Source: UBA5793 sp040255465 (GTDB taxonomy: Bacteria; Planctomycetota; Phycisphaerae; Phycisphaerales; UBA5793). From it: a DNA stretch of 64,000 nt. Each line of letters starts with the position of its first letter. Positions within the stretch are counted from its first letter, which is position 1. Position numbers and translations under genes: made by a program. The notes beneath the pieces were generated by a model. That model did no database searches and was not told where the DNA came from. It saw nothing but the letters and a program-made list of their open reading frames with translations. The DNA lies in contig JBDZVA010000001.1 in NCBI GenBank assembly GCA_040255465.1, forward strand, positions 682,001-746,000, given 5' to 3'. Of this stretch, positions 1 to 8,737 are shown piece by piece.

Positions 1-86
1 CGGGAGACTTTCGCGCCGCGGCGGGGTAAGCCCTCCTGAATCCTCATCGCCACCCGGCGCGCCGCAGCGCCCGCCTATCATCGCGC

Positions 87-611
87 ATGTCTTTCGATCC
101 CTTTGCAGCGCTCGGCCTGAGTCGCGATTACGACACCGATCGCGCCCGCCTGCAGCGCGCCTATCTGACCGAAGCGGCCAAATGGCACCCCGATCGCTTC
201 AGTGATCCAGTCAAACGGAGTGAAGCCGAGCAGCGCTCCGCCGAGATCAATCGCGCGCGCGTCATGCTCGAGGATGATGAACAGCGCGCCGATGCGCTGC
301 TCATGCTGCTGGGCGGTCCGGGCAAGAGCGATGACAAGAGCCTGCCCGACGACTTCCTCATGGAGATCCTCGACGTGCGCCAGGAACTCGAAGAGGCGAT
401 GCAATCCGGCGACGCCCAAGGCAAGCAGAAAGTCGAACAGTGGGCCGACGAGCAGCGGGCCGCATATCGCAAGCGCGTTGCCGAACTCTTTCGATCCGCC
501 GGCGACCCGCCCGATGCCGAAACGTTGCAGGGAATTCGCCTCGAACTCAACGCCTGGCGCTACATCGAACGCCTCATCGAACAGATCGACCCCGCCAGCG
601 GTCGCAACTAG
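87..611 (+). CDS. hscB: Fe-S cluster co-chaperone HscB (J-domain)
   Basis: A 174-residue protein with an N-terminal J-domain whose HPD tripeptide is visible at residues 34-36 (context KWHPDRF), followed by a helical C-terminal half of the HscB type (EILDVRQELEEA). HscB delivers the scaffold protein IscU to the Hsp70 HscA and stimulates its ATPase during iron-sulfur cluster assembly in the cytoplasm. The length matches the family (about 170 residues). No isc gene lies next to it here; the next gene is convergent. The only alternative is a generic DnaJ-like protein, which the C-terminal domain argues against. Confidence 0.88.
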   Translation: MSFDPFAALGLSRDYDTDRARLQRAYLTEAAKWHPDRFSDPVKRSEAEQRSAEINRARVMLEDDEQRADALLMLLGGPGKSDDKSLPDDFLMEILDVRQELEEAMQSGDAQGKQKVEQWADEQRAAYRKRVAELFRSAGDPPDAETLQGIRLELNAWRYIERLIEQIDPASGRN

Positions 612-645
612 AGCAGTTCGAGTTCAAGTGGAGTGGGGTGGTTCT

Positions 646-738
646 GAACGCTCGTCGCTCGGGGTGAGCGATCAGTGTGTTTGCGGCGATGACGCGCGAC
701 ATCGAACTCCACCCAGAGCCGCAGGGTTCGATGCCACC
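646..738. repeat. Dispersed repeat copy 1, with inverted repeat CATCGAAC/GTTCGATG
   Basis: The gap between convergent hscB and mqnB holds a sequence that recurs in degenerate form at 17730-17838: GAACGCTYGTCGCT, then GATCAGTGT, then GACATCGAACTCC, then GTTCGATGCCAC in the same order. Inside it CATCGAAC (700-707) pairs perfectly with GTTCGATG (726-733) around an 18-base loop. It has no T-run, so it is not a classical terminator. It looks like a dispersed intergenic repeat. Confidence 0.6.
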
Positions 739-789
739 CGCTGCGCACTGATTGGAAGCGATCTCGGCCGGAGGTCAGGCTCCGCCCGT

Positions 790-1521
790 TCACTTCGCCA
801 GTTCGACGATCCGCTGGAGCATGAGGTCAATGCGGTTGAACGCGGCCGACAGATCCCAGTGCTGGCGCAACCGGTCGCCGCAGGTGTTGCTGATCACGCG
901 AACTTCGGCGCAGCGGTGAACCCCCATGCGATGCGCCGCAAGCAGGACCGCCGCGCCTTCCATCGCCTCGGCTCGCGCGCCGGTCTGCGAAGCCACCGCG
1001 GCCGCCGCGCGATCCGTGCCGCTGCACCGCGCCACCGTCGCCACCACGCCCCGTTCGACGCCCTGACCGATCGAACCGGCGAGCACATCGAGCAGGGCCG
1101 CGTCAGGTCGGACTCGATTGCCATCGCACCACGGTTCATCGCCAAGCGGAAACTCCAGCGCGCTCATATCGGCCGGTCCGTCGGGCAGATCGATGCCTTC
1201 CTCGGCAAATACAGAGTGCGTCGCCAGCACCACGTCGCCGACCGACAGCTCGCTCCCATGCAGAGCGCCGGCAACGCCGACGTTGAGCACCGCGGCATAG
1301 CGGCGAAGCGTCAGAGCCTGCACCGTCGCGCCCGCGGCGTTCGCCCGCCCGATGCCGCTGAGCGCCACCGTCACTTTCGGGTTGACCGGGATGATGGGCC
1401 AGCCGATGCGAGCGCCGGTCGTCGGCGCTTCCGTCGAACCCGGCAGCAGGCAGCGCACTTCATCCCGCACCGCAGCGACGATGAGCAGGGGGGCCAGCGA
1501 TGTCGGCGAAGTTGAGGTCAT
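790..1521 (-). CDS. mqnB: Futalosine hydrolase (menaquinone biosynthesis)
   Basis: A 243-residue nucleoside phosphorylase/hydrolase-fold protein. It shows the fold's glycine-rich opening (LIVAAVRDEV), the GVAGAL segment, and the substrate-binding MEGAAV followed by RVISNTCGD, a combination typical of futalosine hydrolase. MqnB releases hypoxanthine from futalosine in the alternative menaquinone route used by many bacteria lacking the classical men pathway. It starts inside the stop codon of prfA (TGATG, one-base overlap), so the two are co-transcribed. A 5'-methylthioadenosine/SAH nucleosidase is the main alternative, but the C-terminal motif favours MqnB. Confidence 0.82.
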   Translation of the reverse strand: MTSTSPTSLAPLLIVAAVRDEVRCLLPGSTEAPTTGARIGWPIIPVNPKVTVALSGIGRANAAGATVQALTLRRYAAVLNVGVAGALHGSELSVGDVVLATHSVFAEEGIDLPDGPADMSALEFPLGDEPWCDGNRVRPDAALLDVLAGSIGQGVERGVVATVARCSGTDRAAAAVASQTGARAEAMEGAAVLLAAHRMGVHRCAEVRVISNTCGDRLRQHWDLSAAFNRIDLMLQRIVELAK

Positions 1522-2618
1522 CAGGCGTTCCCCAGGTTGGCGAGGCGTTGGGCCATGTCGTTCTCGATCAGCGCCGACACCACGGGCTCAAGTTCGCCCT
1601 CGAGCACCCGGCCGAGGTTGAAACTCTGATTGATCCGATGATCGACGACCAGGTTCTCTTTGTATCGGTACGTCCGGATCTTCTCTGCACGCCCGCCCGA
1701 GCCGATCATCGCCACGCGCTGCTCATCGCGCTGTTTGCGGGCCTCGTCGAGCTTGCGCTCGTACAGACGGGCGCGAAGCAGTTTCCACGCCTTCTCGCGG
1801 TTCTGCTGCTGGCTCTTGGATTCCTGCATGCGGACTTCGATGCCGGTCGGCAAGTGGATGAGATGCACGGCCGTGGCGACCTTGTTCACGTTCTGCCCGC
1901 CGGGCCCCTGCGCCGTGGTGATGGAGACTTTGACTTCCTCGGGATCGATTTCAAGTTCGATCTCCTCAGGCTCAGGCAGCACCGCGACGGTTGCGGTCGA
2001 AGTGTGCACCCGTCCTTGCGCTTCGGTGGCGGGGACGCGTTTCACCTGGTGCGTTCCCCCTTCGTAGCCGAGGTGGGCCCACACGCCTTCGCCCGTGACA
2101 TTGAGTACGACGCTGCGGTAGCCGCCCGCGTCGCCGGGTGAGAAGTCCATGTCGTCGACGTTCCACCCCTTGCTCTGGGCGTAGCCGCGATACATGTCCA
2201 GCAGATCACCGACCCACAGGCTGGCTTCATCTCCGCCAACGCCCGCACGCAATTCGAGAATGATCGAGCCGATGGAGCGGTCTTCGGAGGAAACCAGATC
2301 GGTGCGCAACCGCAACCAGAGTTCTTCGAGTTGCGATTCGATCTGCGGCAGTTCTTCCCGCGCCAGCGCGGCGAGTTCATCGTCGGCGCTGGCGCGGGTG
2401 AGGGCGGCCGTCTCCTCGTGCTGCCGCCGGAGCTTCTGGTACTGGCGATAGCGATCGCACGTCGGAGCCAGGGCGGCTCGCTGCATGCTCAGTTCACGCA
2501 CCTTCCGGTAGTCCGCCGTCACCTCCGGATCGGCCAGCAGAGCGTCGAATTCAACGACGCGCGCCAGCATCTCGTCGAGGCGCGCAGTCAGGTGGGTGTC
2601 GATCTCGGAGCCGTGCAT
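1521..2618 (-). CDS. prfA: Peptide chain release factor 1
   Basis: A 365-residue class I release factor. The codon-recognition loop carries the RF1-type PAT tripeptide (RVPATEAQGRVHTS), which reads UAA and UAG, rather than the SPF of RF2. The peptidyl-tRNA hydrolysis motif GGQ lies near residue 240 (GPGGQNVNK), and the C-terminal domain (EKIRTYRYKENLVVDHR) follows. The length is normal for RF1. It is the first gene of a pair with mqnB. There is no prmC methyltransferase directly downstream, which is a common neighbour elsewhere. Confidence 0.95.
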   Translation of the reverse strand: MHGSEIDTHLTARLDEMLARVVEFDALLADPEVTADYRKVRELSMQRAALAPTCDRYRQYQKLRRQHEETAALTRASADDELAALAREELPQIESQLEELWLRLRTDLVSSEDRSIGSIILELRAGVGGDEASLWVGDLLDMYRGYAQSKGWNVDDMDFSPGDAGGYRSVVLNVTGEGVWAHLGYEGGTHQVKRVPATEAQGRVHTSTATVAVLPEPEEIELEIDPEEVKVSITTAQGPGGQNVNKVATAVHLIHLPTGIEVRMQESKSQQQNREKAWKLLRARLYERKLDEARKQRDEQRVAMIGSGGRAEKIRTYRYKENLVVDHRINQSFNLGRVLEGELEPVVSALIENDMAQRLANLGNA

Positions 2619-2675
2619 GAGGCAAGGGTAGGGCGGGTGCTGCGGAAGGTCGGCTGGCGGCCGGACCCGGCGTAC

Positions 2676-2936
2676 TCAACGCTTGTAGAAGGCGAGATTG
2701 ATCTCGATGAACCGGCGCCATTCGGTCGGCAGGTCGGCCTCAAGATAGATCGCCTGCACCGGGCACTCGACGACGCACAGGCCGCAGTCGATGCAGGTGG
2801 CCGGGTCGATGTACAACTGGGCCTCAGTCTCGAACGCGGTCTCGTCTTTGGTCGGATGGATGCAATCCACCGGGCAGACGGTGACGCAGGAGGCATCTTT
2901 GGTGTTGATGCAGGGCTCGGCGATCACGTGCGTCAC
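2676..2936 (-). CDS. 7Fe-type (3Fe-4S/4Fe-4S) ferredoxin
   Basis: An 86-residue ferredoxin starting at GTG. Cysteines at 9, 17 and 21 reproduce the spacing of 7Fe ferredoxins, and a CxxCxxCxxxCP motif lies at 48-58 (CIDCGLCVVECP). The reading frame is open far upstream, but homology to ferredoxins begins at this GTG (VTHVIAEPC), so the long upstream extension is not believed. It serves as a low-potential cytoplasmic electron carrier; the partner cannot be told from context. The paralogous Fe-S protein at 34.6 kb is a membrane-complex subunit and not a substitute. Confidence 0.88.
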   Translation of the reverse strand: MTHVIAEPCINTKDASCVTVCPVDCIHPTKDETAFETEAQLYIDPATCIDCGLCVVECPVQAIYLEADLPTEWRRFIEINLAFYKR

Positions 2937-2987
2937 GGCGGGTTCCTCAGGATCGGGGCGGGCGGCGTGGACGATGATACGCGCCAG

Positions 2988-3021
2988 AAAAACAACCGAG
3001 GACGCCGATTCTGGCGTCCTC
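2988..3021 (-). terminator. Rho-independent terminator after the lysine-repeat gene
   Basis: Read on the minus strand, a perfect 9-bp stem GAGGACGCC / GGCGTCCTC with a 6-base loop is followed after five bases (GGTTG) by a run of five T. It sits about 100 bp downstream of the lysine-rich gene and upstream of the ferredoxin, so it would end the former's transcript. Confidence 0.7.
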
Positions 3022-3123
3022 GACTGTGATTCGCGGGATGTGAGAGACACCGACTGTCTCGAATGGAGCGGCTGGAGGTCGCACAGTGGCGAGGTCTCAG
3101 CCGCGGCCGGGAGGCGTTGAGCC

Positions 3124-3339
3124 TCAGGCCATCTTCTTGGTGGCCTTCTTGCGACGGGCCTTCTTCTTGGTCTTCTTCTTTGCAGTCTTCTTCTTGGTCT
3201 TCTTCTTGGCGGTTCGCTTCTTGGCAGTCTTCTTCTTGGTCTTCTTCTTGGCGGTCCGCTTCTTTGCAGTCCGCTTCTTGGCTGCCTTCTTCTTGGTCTT
3301 CTTCTTTGCAGTCTTCTTCCTGGTCTTCTTCTTCGCCAT
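3124..3339 (-). CDS. Lysine-rich histone H1-like repeat protein
   Basis: A 71-residue protein made almost entirely of K, A, T and R in AKKKTKKKTAKKRT-like repeats, resembling the C-terminal tail of histone H1 and bacterial AAKKT-repeat proteins. An ideal ribosome binding site (AAGGAG) lies 7 bases before the ATG and a terminator follows, so it is very probably expressed. Such tails bind nucleic acid non-specifically, and a role in nucleoid compaction is inferred, not shown. There is no globular domain. Repeat number may vary between strains because the DNA itself is repetitive (cttcttctt-type units). Confidence 0.78.
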   Translation of the reverse strand: MAKKKTRKKTAKKKTKKKAAKKRTAKKRTAKKKTKKKTAKKRTAKKKTKKKTAKKKTKKKARRKKATKKMA

Positions 3340-3550
3340 CTGAATTCTCCTTTGATGGAGGTGTCGGAGCAGAACGCGAATCGAATCGGTCGGTGTCTGG
3401 GGCTCGCACGCTGATGAGCCACCGCATAATTTGTACCACTATCGGACGCGTTCTACTACCCCCTTGAAACAAAAAGATGAACGAAGGGCTTTGGGCGCCC
3501 CGCCGCCGATCCGCATTGACCGCCTCTGCACCACTCCGAATGATGCACTC

Positions 3551-4810
3551 ATGTCCTCCACTCTTCAGGCGCGCGCGGATGTCGTGATCATCGGAGCCGG
3601 CATCGCCGGACTCTGGCTCATGCGCCGCCTGCGGCGCGACGGACGCCGCGTCGTCCTTCTCGAATCGCACCAAATTGGCCGGGGACAAACGGTTGCGTCG
3701 CAGGGAATCATCCACGGCGGAACCAAGTACGCGCTCACCAATCGCATCACCGGCGCGTCCGAAGCCATCCGCGCCATGCCCTCCAGATGGAAGGCGGCGC
3801 TGGCCGGCGAAGGTGAGATTGATCTCTCCGGCGCCCGCGTCCTTTCCGACTGCCAGCACCTCTGGTCGCAGCATTCACTGCCTTCGAGGATTACTACTTT
3901 TTTTGCCGCCTCGGTCATGAAAACCCGCGTGAGATCGGTCGCGCGCGCGCAGTACCCCGCTCTTCTCGCGCCAAGCGCCTTTCGCGGATCGGTCTACCGG
4001 ATCGACGAAGTCGTGCTCGATGTGCCCTCGCTGATCGCCCGACTCGCCGCCGATGCGCGAGGACTCGTGCTTCGAGTGAACGGCGATGACACATCAATCG
4101 ACACATGCGCCGACGATCGATCGGGGGTGGAATGCAGGGTGCGATTCACCGATGGCGAGCAGGTGCGCGAAGCAAGAATCCGGGCCGGCGCGGTGGTGTG
4201 TACCGCCGGCGGAGGAAGCGCTGCGCTGCTCGAAAAAACCGGCGCCGGCCCATCGCTGATCCAGCGACGACCCCTGCACATGGTCCTGGCGCGAGGTCCG
4301 ATTGAGCATCCCATTTTCGGCCACTGCCTCGAAACAGGATCCACGCCCCGGCTGACCATCACCTCTCACGACTGGGACGAAGATCCCCGACGCCGCGTCT
4401 GGTACCTCGGCGGCGAACTCGCCGAATCGGGAGTCGCCCGCTCTCGAATCGACCAGATTACGGCTGCGCAGCGGGAGGTGGCCACACTCTTTCCGTGGCT
4501 CGATCTCTCGCAGCTGCAGTGGGACGCCTTCCGCATCGATCGCGTCGAGGGCGCGCAGGCGGATCAAGCGCGACCCGATCGGCCCGTCATCCACGAGGTC
4601 GGTTCCGTGCTCTTTGCCTGGCCCACCAAACTCGCGTTCGCCCCGCTGCTCGCAGACCTGCTCATCGAACGCATCAACCGGCTCGTGCCGGATCGTTCGC
4701 CGGGAGGACTCGAGTCTCTGGCCGATTGGCCGCAACCGCAGATGGCCTTGCCGCCGTGGAAGGAGAGCCGCCAGTGGCACACGTTCGACCACTCGGACGC
4801 ACCGGTTTGA
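3551..4810 (+). CDS. FAD-dependent oxidoreductase (DAO/GlpD-like)
   Basis: A 419-residue flavoprotein of the D-amino-acid oxidase/glycerol-3-phosphate dehydrogenase fold. The dinucleotide-binding GxGxxG (IIGAGIAGL) is within the first 20 residues, followed by the LLES acidic end of the second strand and a GQTVASQGIIHGG motif like the flavin-contacting loop of GlpD. The frame is open 120 bases further upstream, but the Rossmann fold starts directly after the ATG at 3551, so that start is used. The downstream aldo-keto reductase overlaps its end by 37 bases, implying translational coupling. The substrate is unknown. Confidence 0.75.
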   Translation: MSSTLQARADVVIIGAGIAGLWLMRRLRRDGRRVVLLESHQIGRGQTVASQGIIHGGTKYALTNRITGASEAIRAMPSRWKAALAGEGEIDLSGARVLSDCQHLWSQHSLPSRITTFFAASVMKTRVRSVARAQYPALLAPSAFRGSVYRIDEVVLDVPSLIARLAADARGLVLRVNGDDTSIDTCADDRSGVECRVRFTDGEQVREARIRAGAVVCTAGGGSAALLEKTGAGPSLIQRRPLHMVLARGPIEHPIFGHCLETGSTPRLTITSHDWDEDPRRRVWYLGGELAESGVARSRIDQITAAQREVATLFPWLDLSQLQWDAFRIDRVEGAQADQARPDRPVIHEVGSVLFAWPTKLAFAPLLADLLIERINRLVPDRSPGGLESLADWPQPQMALPPWKESRQWHTFDHSDAPV

Positions 4811-5586
4811 TGGTCTCCGCGATCGGGCTCGGAACCGTCAAGATCGGTCGCAACCAGGGCGTCAAATATCCTCGACCCTTTGACTTGCCGGACGATGACG
4901 CGGTGCGATCCCTGCTCGATGCGGCCCGCGAGTGCGGCGTCAATCTCATCGACACGGCGCCCGCGTATGGCACGAGCGAAGAGCGACTCGGCCGCCTGCT
5001 CCCCGGCCCGCGCGAGCAGTGGGTCATTGTCACCAAGTGCGGCGAAGAGTTCGCAGCCGGTCGACCCAGCTTCGACTTTTCAGAGTCGACGATTCGCCGC
5101 AGCGTCGAGCGGAGCCTCAAGCGCCTCGGCGTTGATCACCTCGACATCGTGCTGATCCACTCGGACGGTCAGGATGAAGACATCCTGCAACGGCAAGGCG
5201 CCTTGGCGGCGCTGCACGATCTCAAGGAGCGCGGCCTGATCCGCGCCGTGGGCATCTCAACCAAGACCGCCTCCGGCGGGTTGCTCGCCGTGCAACTGTG
5301 CGATGTTGTCATGATCACCGTCAATCCCCACGCTCCGGCGGACTCAGTCGTGGCCGCCGCCGCACACAAAGCCGGTGTCGGCGTCCTCGTCAAGAAAGCG
5401 CTCGTCAGCGGCCATCTCGCGGATGCAAGCCTCGGTCCGGATCCCGTGCGGCATTGCCTGCGCTACGTGCTGCAAACGCCCGGTGTCCACAGCGCCATCA
5501 TCGGCACGCTCAACGCCGAGCATCTGCGCGAGGCCGCCAGCGCGGCAGACGCCGTGCTCAACGATCCATCCGATTCCAGACAGTGA
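4774..5586 (+). CDS. Aldo/keto reductase
   Basis: A 270-residue NAD(P)H-dependent oxidoreductase of the AKR family. The catalytic tetrad is visible: Asp and Tyr in LIDTAPAYG, Lys in VTKCGE, His in LIHSDG. The start is the GTG at 4774 because AGGAGAG lies six bases upstream and the family N-terminus (RPLGRTGLMVSAIGLGT) follows at once. The gene overlaps the FAD oxidoreductase by 37 bases. The pair may act on one carbohydrate or polyol pathway, which is inference only. It converges on the pseudopilin gene. Confidence 0.82.
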   Translation: MAHVRPLGRTGLMVSAIGLGTVKIGRNQGVKYPRPFDLPDDDAVRSLLDAARECGVNLIDTAPAYGTSEERLGRLLPGPREQWVIVTKCGEEFAAGRPSFDFSESTIRRSVERSLKRLGVDHLDIVLIHSDGQDEDILQRQGALAALHDLKERGLIRAVGISTKTASGGLLAVQLCDVVMITVNPHAPADSVVAAAAHKAGVGVLVKKALVSGHLADASLGPDPVRHCLRYVLQTPGVHSAIIGTLNAEHLREAASAADAVLNDPSDSRQ

Positions 5587-5600
5587 TTGCAGCCGCAGGA

Positions 5601-6260
5601 CTACGGGCGCGTTCGTGAAGTGTCGCGCGTATGCGAGGTCACGCGGCCGCTGACCCAGACCGAATTGTGCCCTTCGTAAAACCCCGAGAGCATCGGCGAC
5701 TTGACTGGATCGGCCGTGAAATCTGCCGGCACCATCGACTGGCCGTTCTCCTCCAGTTGCAGGTGGAACGGACCACGATCGGCCAGCAGCGGATACTCGG
5801 GCCCGAGTTCGTCCAGGCGGATGCGCCGGCGCACGGATCGCATGTACCGACCTGGAGGATACACCATGCTTCCCCAACGCTCGGTCACGACTTCCGGCCG
5901 CACATCCGCGGGACACTGCCAGTACGAGATATCCTCGACGCCGTATTCCGCCAGCGTCTTGTTGAGCGGCGGAAAGCTCGCGTCCCGAAGCGCCTCGTAA
6001 CCGGCCGCGGGCATCATGTCCTGCGACGATCCAAGATAGATCATCAGCGCCTGGTGCAACTGCCGCATGTTCGCCGAGCACCTCACCAGCGGCGCGCTGT
6101 AGCGCATTGTCTGGTGCAGAGCCGGCAGCATGATCGAGACCAGAATCGCCAGCACCAGCATGGCCACCAGCACTTCGATGAGTGAATAGCCTCGATGGCG
6201 CAGCGTGACCCGCGGGTGTTGACCCGAGGCCACAGCGCCATTGGCAGATTGTGCGGACAT
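5601..6260 (-). CDS. Prepilin-type N-terminal cleavage/methylation protein
   Basis: A 219-residue protein with a type IV prepilin-like signal: a basic leader ending RHRGYSLIEVLVAMLVLAIL, cleaved by prepilin peptidase before the first residue after G, with the conserved Glu at +5 (SLIEV fits with Y/S at the start). About 190 residues of periplasmic head follow, containing a cysteine pair (VRCSANMRQ and WQCPAD). Planctomycetes encode many such DUF1559-like or GspG/H-like pseudopilins as single genes. Its role (secretion pseudopilus or surface fibre) cannot be decided. It is monocistronic here. Confidence 0.72.
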   Translation of the reverse strand: MSAQSANGAVASGQHPRVTLRHRGYSLIEVLVAMLVLAILVSIMLPALHQTMRYSAPLVRCSANMRQLHQALMIYLGSSQDMMPAAGYEALRDASFPPLNKTLAEYGVEDISYWQCPADVRPEVVTERWGSMVYPPGRYMRSVRRRIRLDELGPEYPLLADRGPFHLQLEENGQSMVPADFTADPVKSPMLSGFYEGHNSVWVSGRVTSHTRDTSRTRP

Positions 6261-6610
6261 GGACCCTACTCCCCCCCACGGAGCGTCAGTCGCACGGCTG
6301 AACCACCGCTTTGAACTTTCTCCGACAATCCCCTCGCACCGCGAATGCGGCCAGAGTGAGAGACCCCCTCAAACGCGGATGGTCATACTTGGACCATCCC
6401 ACCAAAGTCTACCACAGGTCCGCCAAATTCCAAAGAAAACCCAAAGAAAAAGTGGGCCGGTCCGAGGTTGCCCCCCGCCCCTCGATGCATTCCACGAAAA
6501 CCGCCTCAGGTGACCGGCCCCTCGCGGGGCGGGTACACTATTCGTCTCTCCGGCCGCCACCGGACGCGGCCGAGCACGATCGCAACCACATCCTCGCAAG
6601 GGAGTTGATG
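6261..6610. other. Divergent intergenic region, pseudopilin / EF-G-like gene
   Basis: About 350 bases between two divergent genes, with no credible short gene. It includes an A-rich stretch near 6428-6452 and a GC hairpin (GCCCCTCGCGGGGC, 6517-6530). A weak sigma-70-like promoter toward the EF-G-like gene could be GTGACC (6510-6515) and TACACT (6534-6539) with 18 bases between them. Confidence 0.4.
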
Positions 6611-8674
6611 ATGGCGGACTACACAACCCGGGATATTCGCAACATTGTGCTCGTGGGGCATGCCGCTTCCGGCAAGACCACGCTGGTCGAGCGCATCCTC
6701 GAATCAACCAAGACCATCGGCCGCATGGGAACCGTCGAAGACGGCAACACGGTGTGTGATTACGAGCCCGAGGAAAAGGTCCACCACCACAGCCTCAACT
6801 CCGCCGTCGTCCATGTGGACTTCAACAACTGCCGCCTCAACCTCATTGACACGCCGGGCTATCCCGATTTCGTCGGCCAGGCCAACGCCGCAGTCGCCGC
6901 CGCCGATGCCGTCTGCCTCGTCGTCGATTCAACGCGCGGCATCGAGAACATGACGCGTCGCATGATGCGCCTCGCCGCCGAGGAGAACCTCCCGCGATTT
7001 ATCTGCATCAACAAGATGCAACTCGGAAAAGACGGCCTCGAAGAACTCGTCGAGCAGCTCCGCGAGACGTTCGGCCGCGAGTGCCTTCCGGTGAATCTGC
7101 CCTCCGGCGGCGCCACCGGCATCGCCCGCTGCTTCTATCGATCCGCCGAAGGCGCTGCCCCGGACTTCAGCAGTGTCGAAGACGCTCATCAGGCGCTCAT
7201 CGACCAGGTCGTCGAGATCGATGAGAAGCTCATGGAGCGATACCTCGGCGGTGAGGAACTCTCACCCGAGGAACTCGGCGCCGCCTTCAAGAAGGCCATG
7301 TGCATGGGCCACCTCGTGCCCATTCTCTTCACCAGCGCTCGCCAGGGTGTCGGCGTCGATGTCATGCTCGACGTCGTCACGCGCCTCTGCCCCAGCCCCG
7401 AAGAAGCCAACCCCCGCCCCTTCCTCGTCCGCAAGTCCGAGGGCGGCGACGAAGAGCAGTGGCTTCCCGTGGCCGATCCTTCCAAGCCGGTGGTGGGCCA
7501 CGTCTTCCGCGTCGCCGCTGACCCCTTCGTGGGCAAACTCGCCGCGTTCCGCGTCCATCAGGGCACGCTCAAGAGCGGCGACTCCGTCGTCATCGGCGAG
7601 CATCGCAAGGCCGTCCGACTGGCCCACATGTTCCAGTTGCAGGGCAAGGATCACGTCGAGTGCCACTCGGCCGTCCCGGGCGACATCATCGCCGTTGCGA
7701 AGATTGACGAGATGCACTACGACGCCGTCGTGCACGGCGAACTCGGCTTTGCGTCCATTCGCGCCAAGTCCATTCCGCAGCCGACTCCGATGTTCGGCCT
7801 GGCCGTGACCGCCGCCAAGCGCGGCGAGGAAGGCAAAATCAGCCAGGCCCTCATTCGCCTCGCTGAAGAGGATCCAACCTTCAAGTTCGATCGCGATTCG
7901 ACCACGCATGAAATGGTCATGCGCGGCATTGGCGAACTCCACCTCCGCGTCGTCATCGAGCGCCTCAAGAGTCGTTTCAATCTCGAAGTCCACACGGCTC
8001 CGCCCAAGATCGCCTACAAGGAAACCATCAGCATCAAGGCCGAAGGCCACCACCGGCACAAGAAGCAGACCGGCGGCGCCGGACAGTTCGGCGAGGTCTA
8101 CCTCCGCGTCGAACCGCTTCCCGCGGACGCGGAAGACACCTTCGAATTTGTCGACGACACCTTCGGCGGCTCGGTGCCCAGGCAGTTCATGCCCGCCATC
8201 GAAAAGGGCGTCCGCCAGATGCTCCAGATCGGCTGTGTCGCCGGCTACCCGATGCAGGGCATCCGCGTGGCCGTCTACGACGGCAAGTACCACCCCGTCG
8301 ACTCCAAGGAAGTCGCCTTCATCACCGCGGGCAAGCGAGCCTTCGCCGATGCGGTCAGCAAAGCCAAGCCGCGACTGCTCGAACCATTCGTCACCCTCGA
8401 AGTCGCAACGCCTTCGGATTACATGGGCGACATCACCAGCGACATCATGGGTCGGCGCGGCCGCATCCAGGGCACCGACATGCTCGCGGGCGGCATGGCC
8501 ATCATCACCGCCGAAGCGCCGCTTGCCGAAGTCATGTCGTACGCCGCCTCACTCAAAGCCATGACACAGGGCACCGGCTCCTACACCATGGAGTACAGCC
8601 ACGACGAACCCGCACCGGCCCACATCCAGGCCGAGGTCGTCGCCGCGTACAAGCCCAGAGAAGAAGAAGATTGA
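6611..8674 (+). CDS. EF-G-like translational GTPase with altered G4 motif
   Basis: A 687-residue EF-G-like GTPase with domains G, II, III, IV and V. The P-loop is GHAASGKTTL (16-25) and G3 is DTPG (80-83), but G4 reads NKMQ (134-137) where nearly all translational GTPases have NKxD. The GHAASGKTTL form and the absence of the usual RGITI switch I sequence place it with the FusA2-type EF-G-like group rather than the housekeeping EF-G. AAGGGAG lies six bases before the ATG at 6611 (an ATG three bases earlier is also possible). The function of this group is unsettled; ribosome binding is likely. Confidence 0.85.
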   Translation: MADYTTRDIRNIVLVGHAASGKTTLVERILESTKTIGRMGTVEDGNTVCDYEPEEKVHHHSLNSAVVHVDFNNCRLNLIDTPGYPDFVGQANAAVAAADAVCLVVDSTRGIENMTRRMMRLAAEENLPRFICINKMQLGKDGLEELVEQLRETFGRECLPVNLPSGGATGIARCFYRSAEGAAPDFSSVEDAHQALIDQVVEIDEKLMERYLGGEELSPEELGAAFKKAMCMGHLVPILFTSARQGVGVDVMLDVVTRLCPSPEEANPRPFLVRKSEGGDEEQWLPVADPSKPVVGHVFRVAADPFVGKLAAFRVHQGTLKSGDSVVIGEHRKAVRLAHMFQLQGKDHVECHSAVPGDIIAVAKIDEMHYDAVVHGELGFASIRAKSIPQPTPMFGLAVTAAKRGEEGKISQALIRLAEEDPTFKFDRDSTTHEMVMRGIGELHLRVVIERLKSRFNLEVHTAPPKIAYKETISIKAEGHHRHKKQTGGAGQFGEVYLRVEPLPADAEDTFEFVDDTFGGSVPRQFMPAIEKGVRQMLQIGCVAGYPMQGIRVAVYDGKYHPVDSKEVAFITAGKRAFADAVSKAKPRLLEPFVTLEVATPSDYMGDITSDIMGRRGRIQGTDMLAGGMAIITAEAPLAEVMSYAASLKAMTQGTGSYTMEYSHDEPAPAHIQAEVVAAYKPREEED

Positions 8675-8699
8675 GTCGAACCACATCTCGCGCAACCGT

Positions 8700-8730
8700 C
8701 GAAGTCCACGTTCATCCAACGTGGACTTCG
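8700..8730. terminator. Thirteen-bp perfect hairpin between convergent genes
   Basis: CGAAGTCCACGTT (8700-8712) pairs perfectly with AACGTGGACTTCG (8718-8730) around the loop CATCC. It lies 25 bases after the EF-G-like stop codon and 8 bases from the end of the convergent CPBP gene. There is no T-run on either side, so it may act as a bidirectional transcript-end or stabilising hairpin rather than a textbook terminator. Confidence 0.5.
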
Positions 8731-8737
8731 TCCTGCG

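Noticed and set aside
724..735. GGTTCGATGCC resembling a tRNA T-arm
   Set aside because: No acceptor stem, anticodon arm or D-arm can be assembled around it.
202..1515. Open frame of 437 codons on the plus strand over hscB and mqnB
   Set aside because: Overlaps two real genes in other frames and runs through the intergenic repeat; composition is R/A/S-rich.
3124..3339. Regular repeats that could be mistaken for a CRISPR array
   Set aside because: The periodicity is of lysine codons in one open frame with a ribosome site; there are no unique spacers between repeats.
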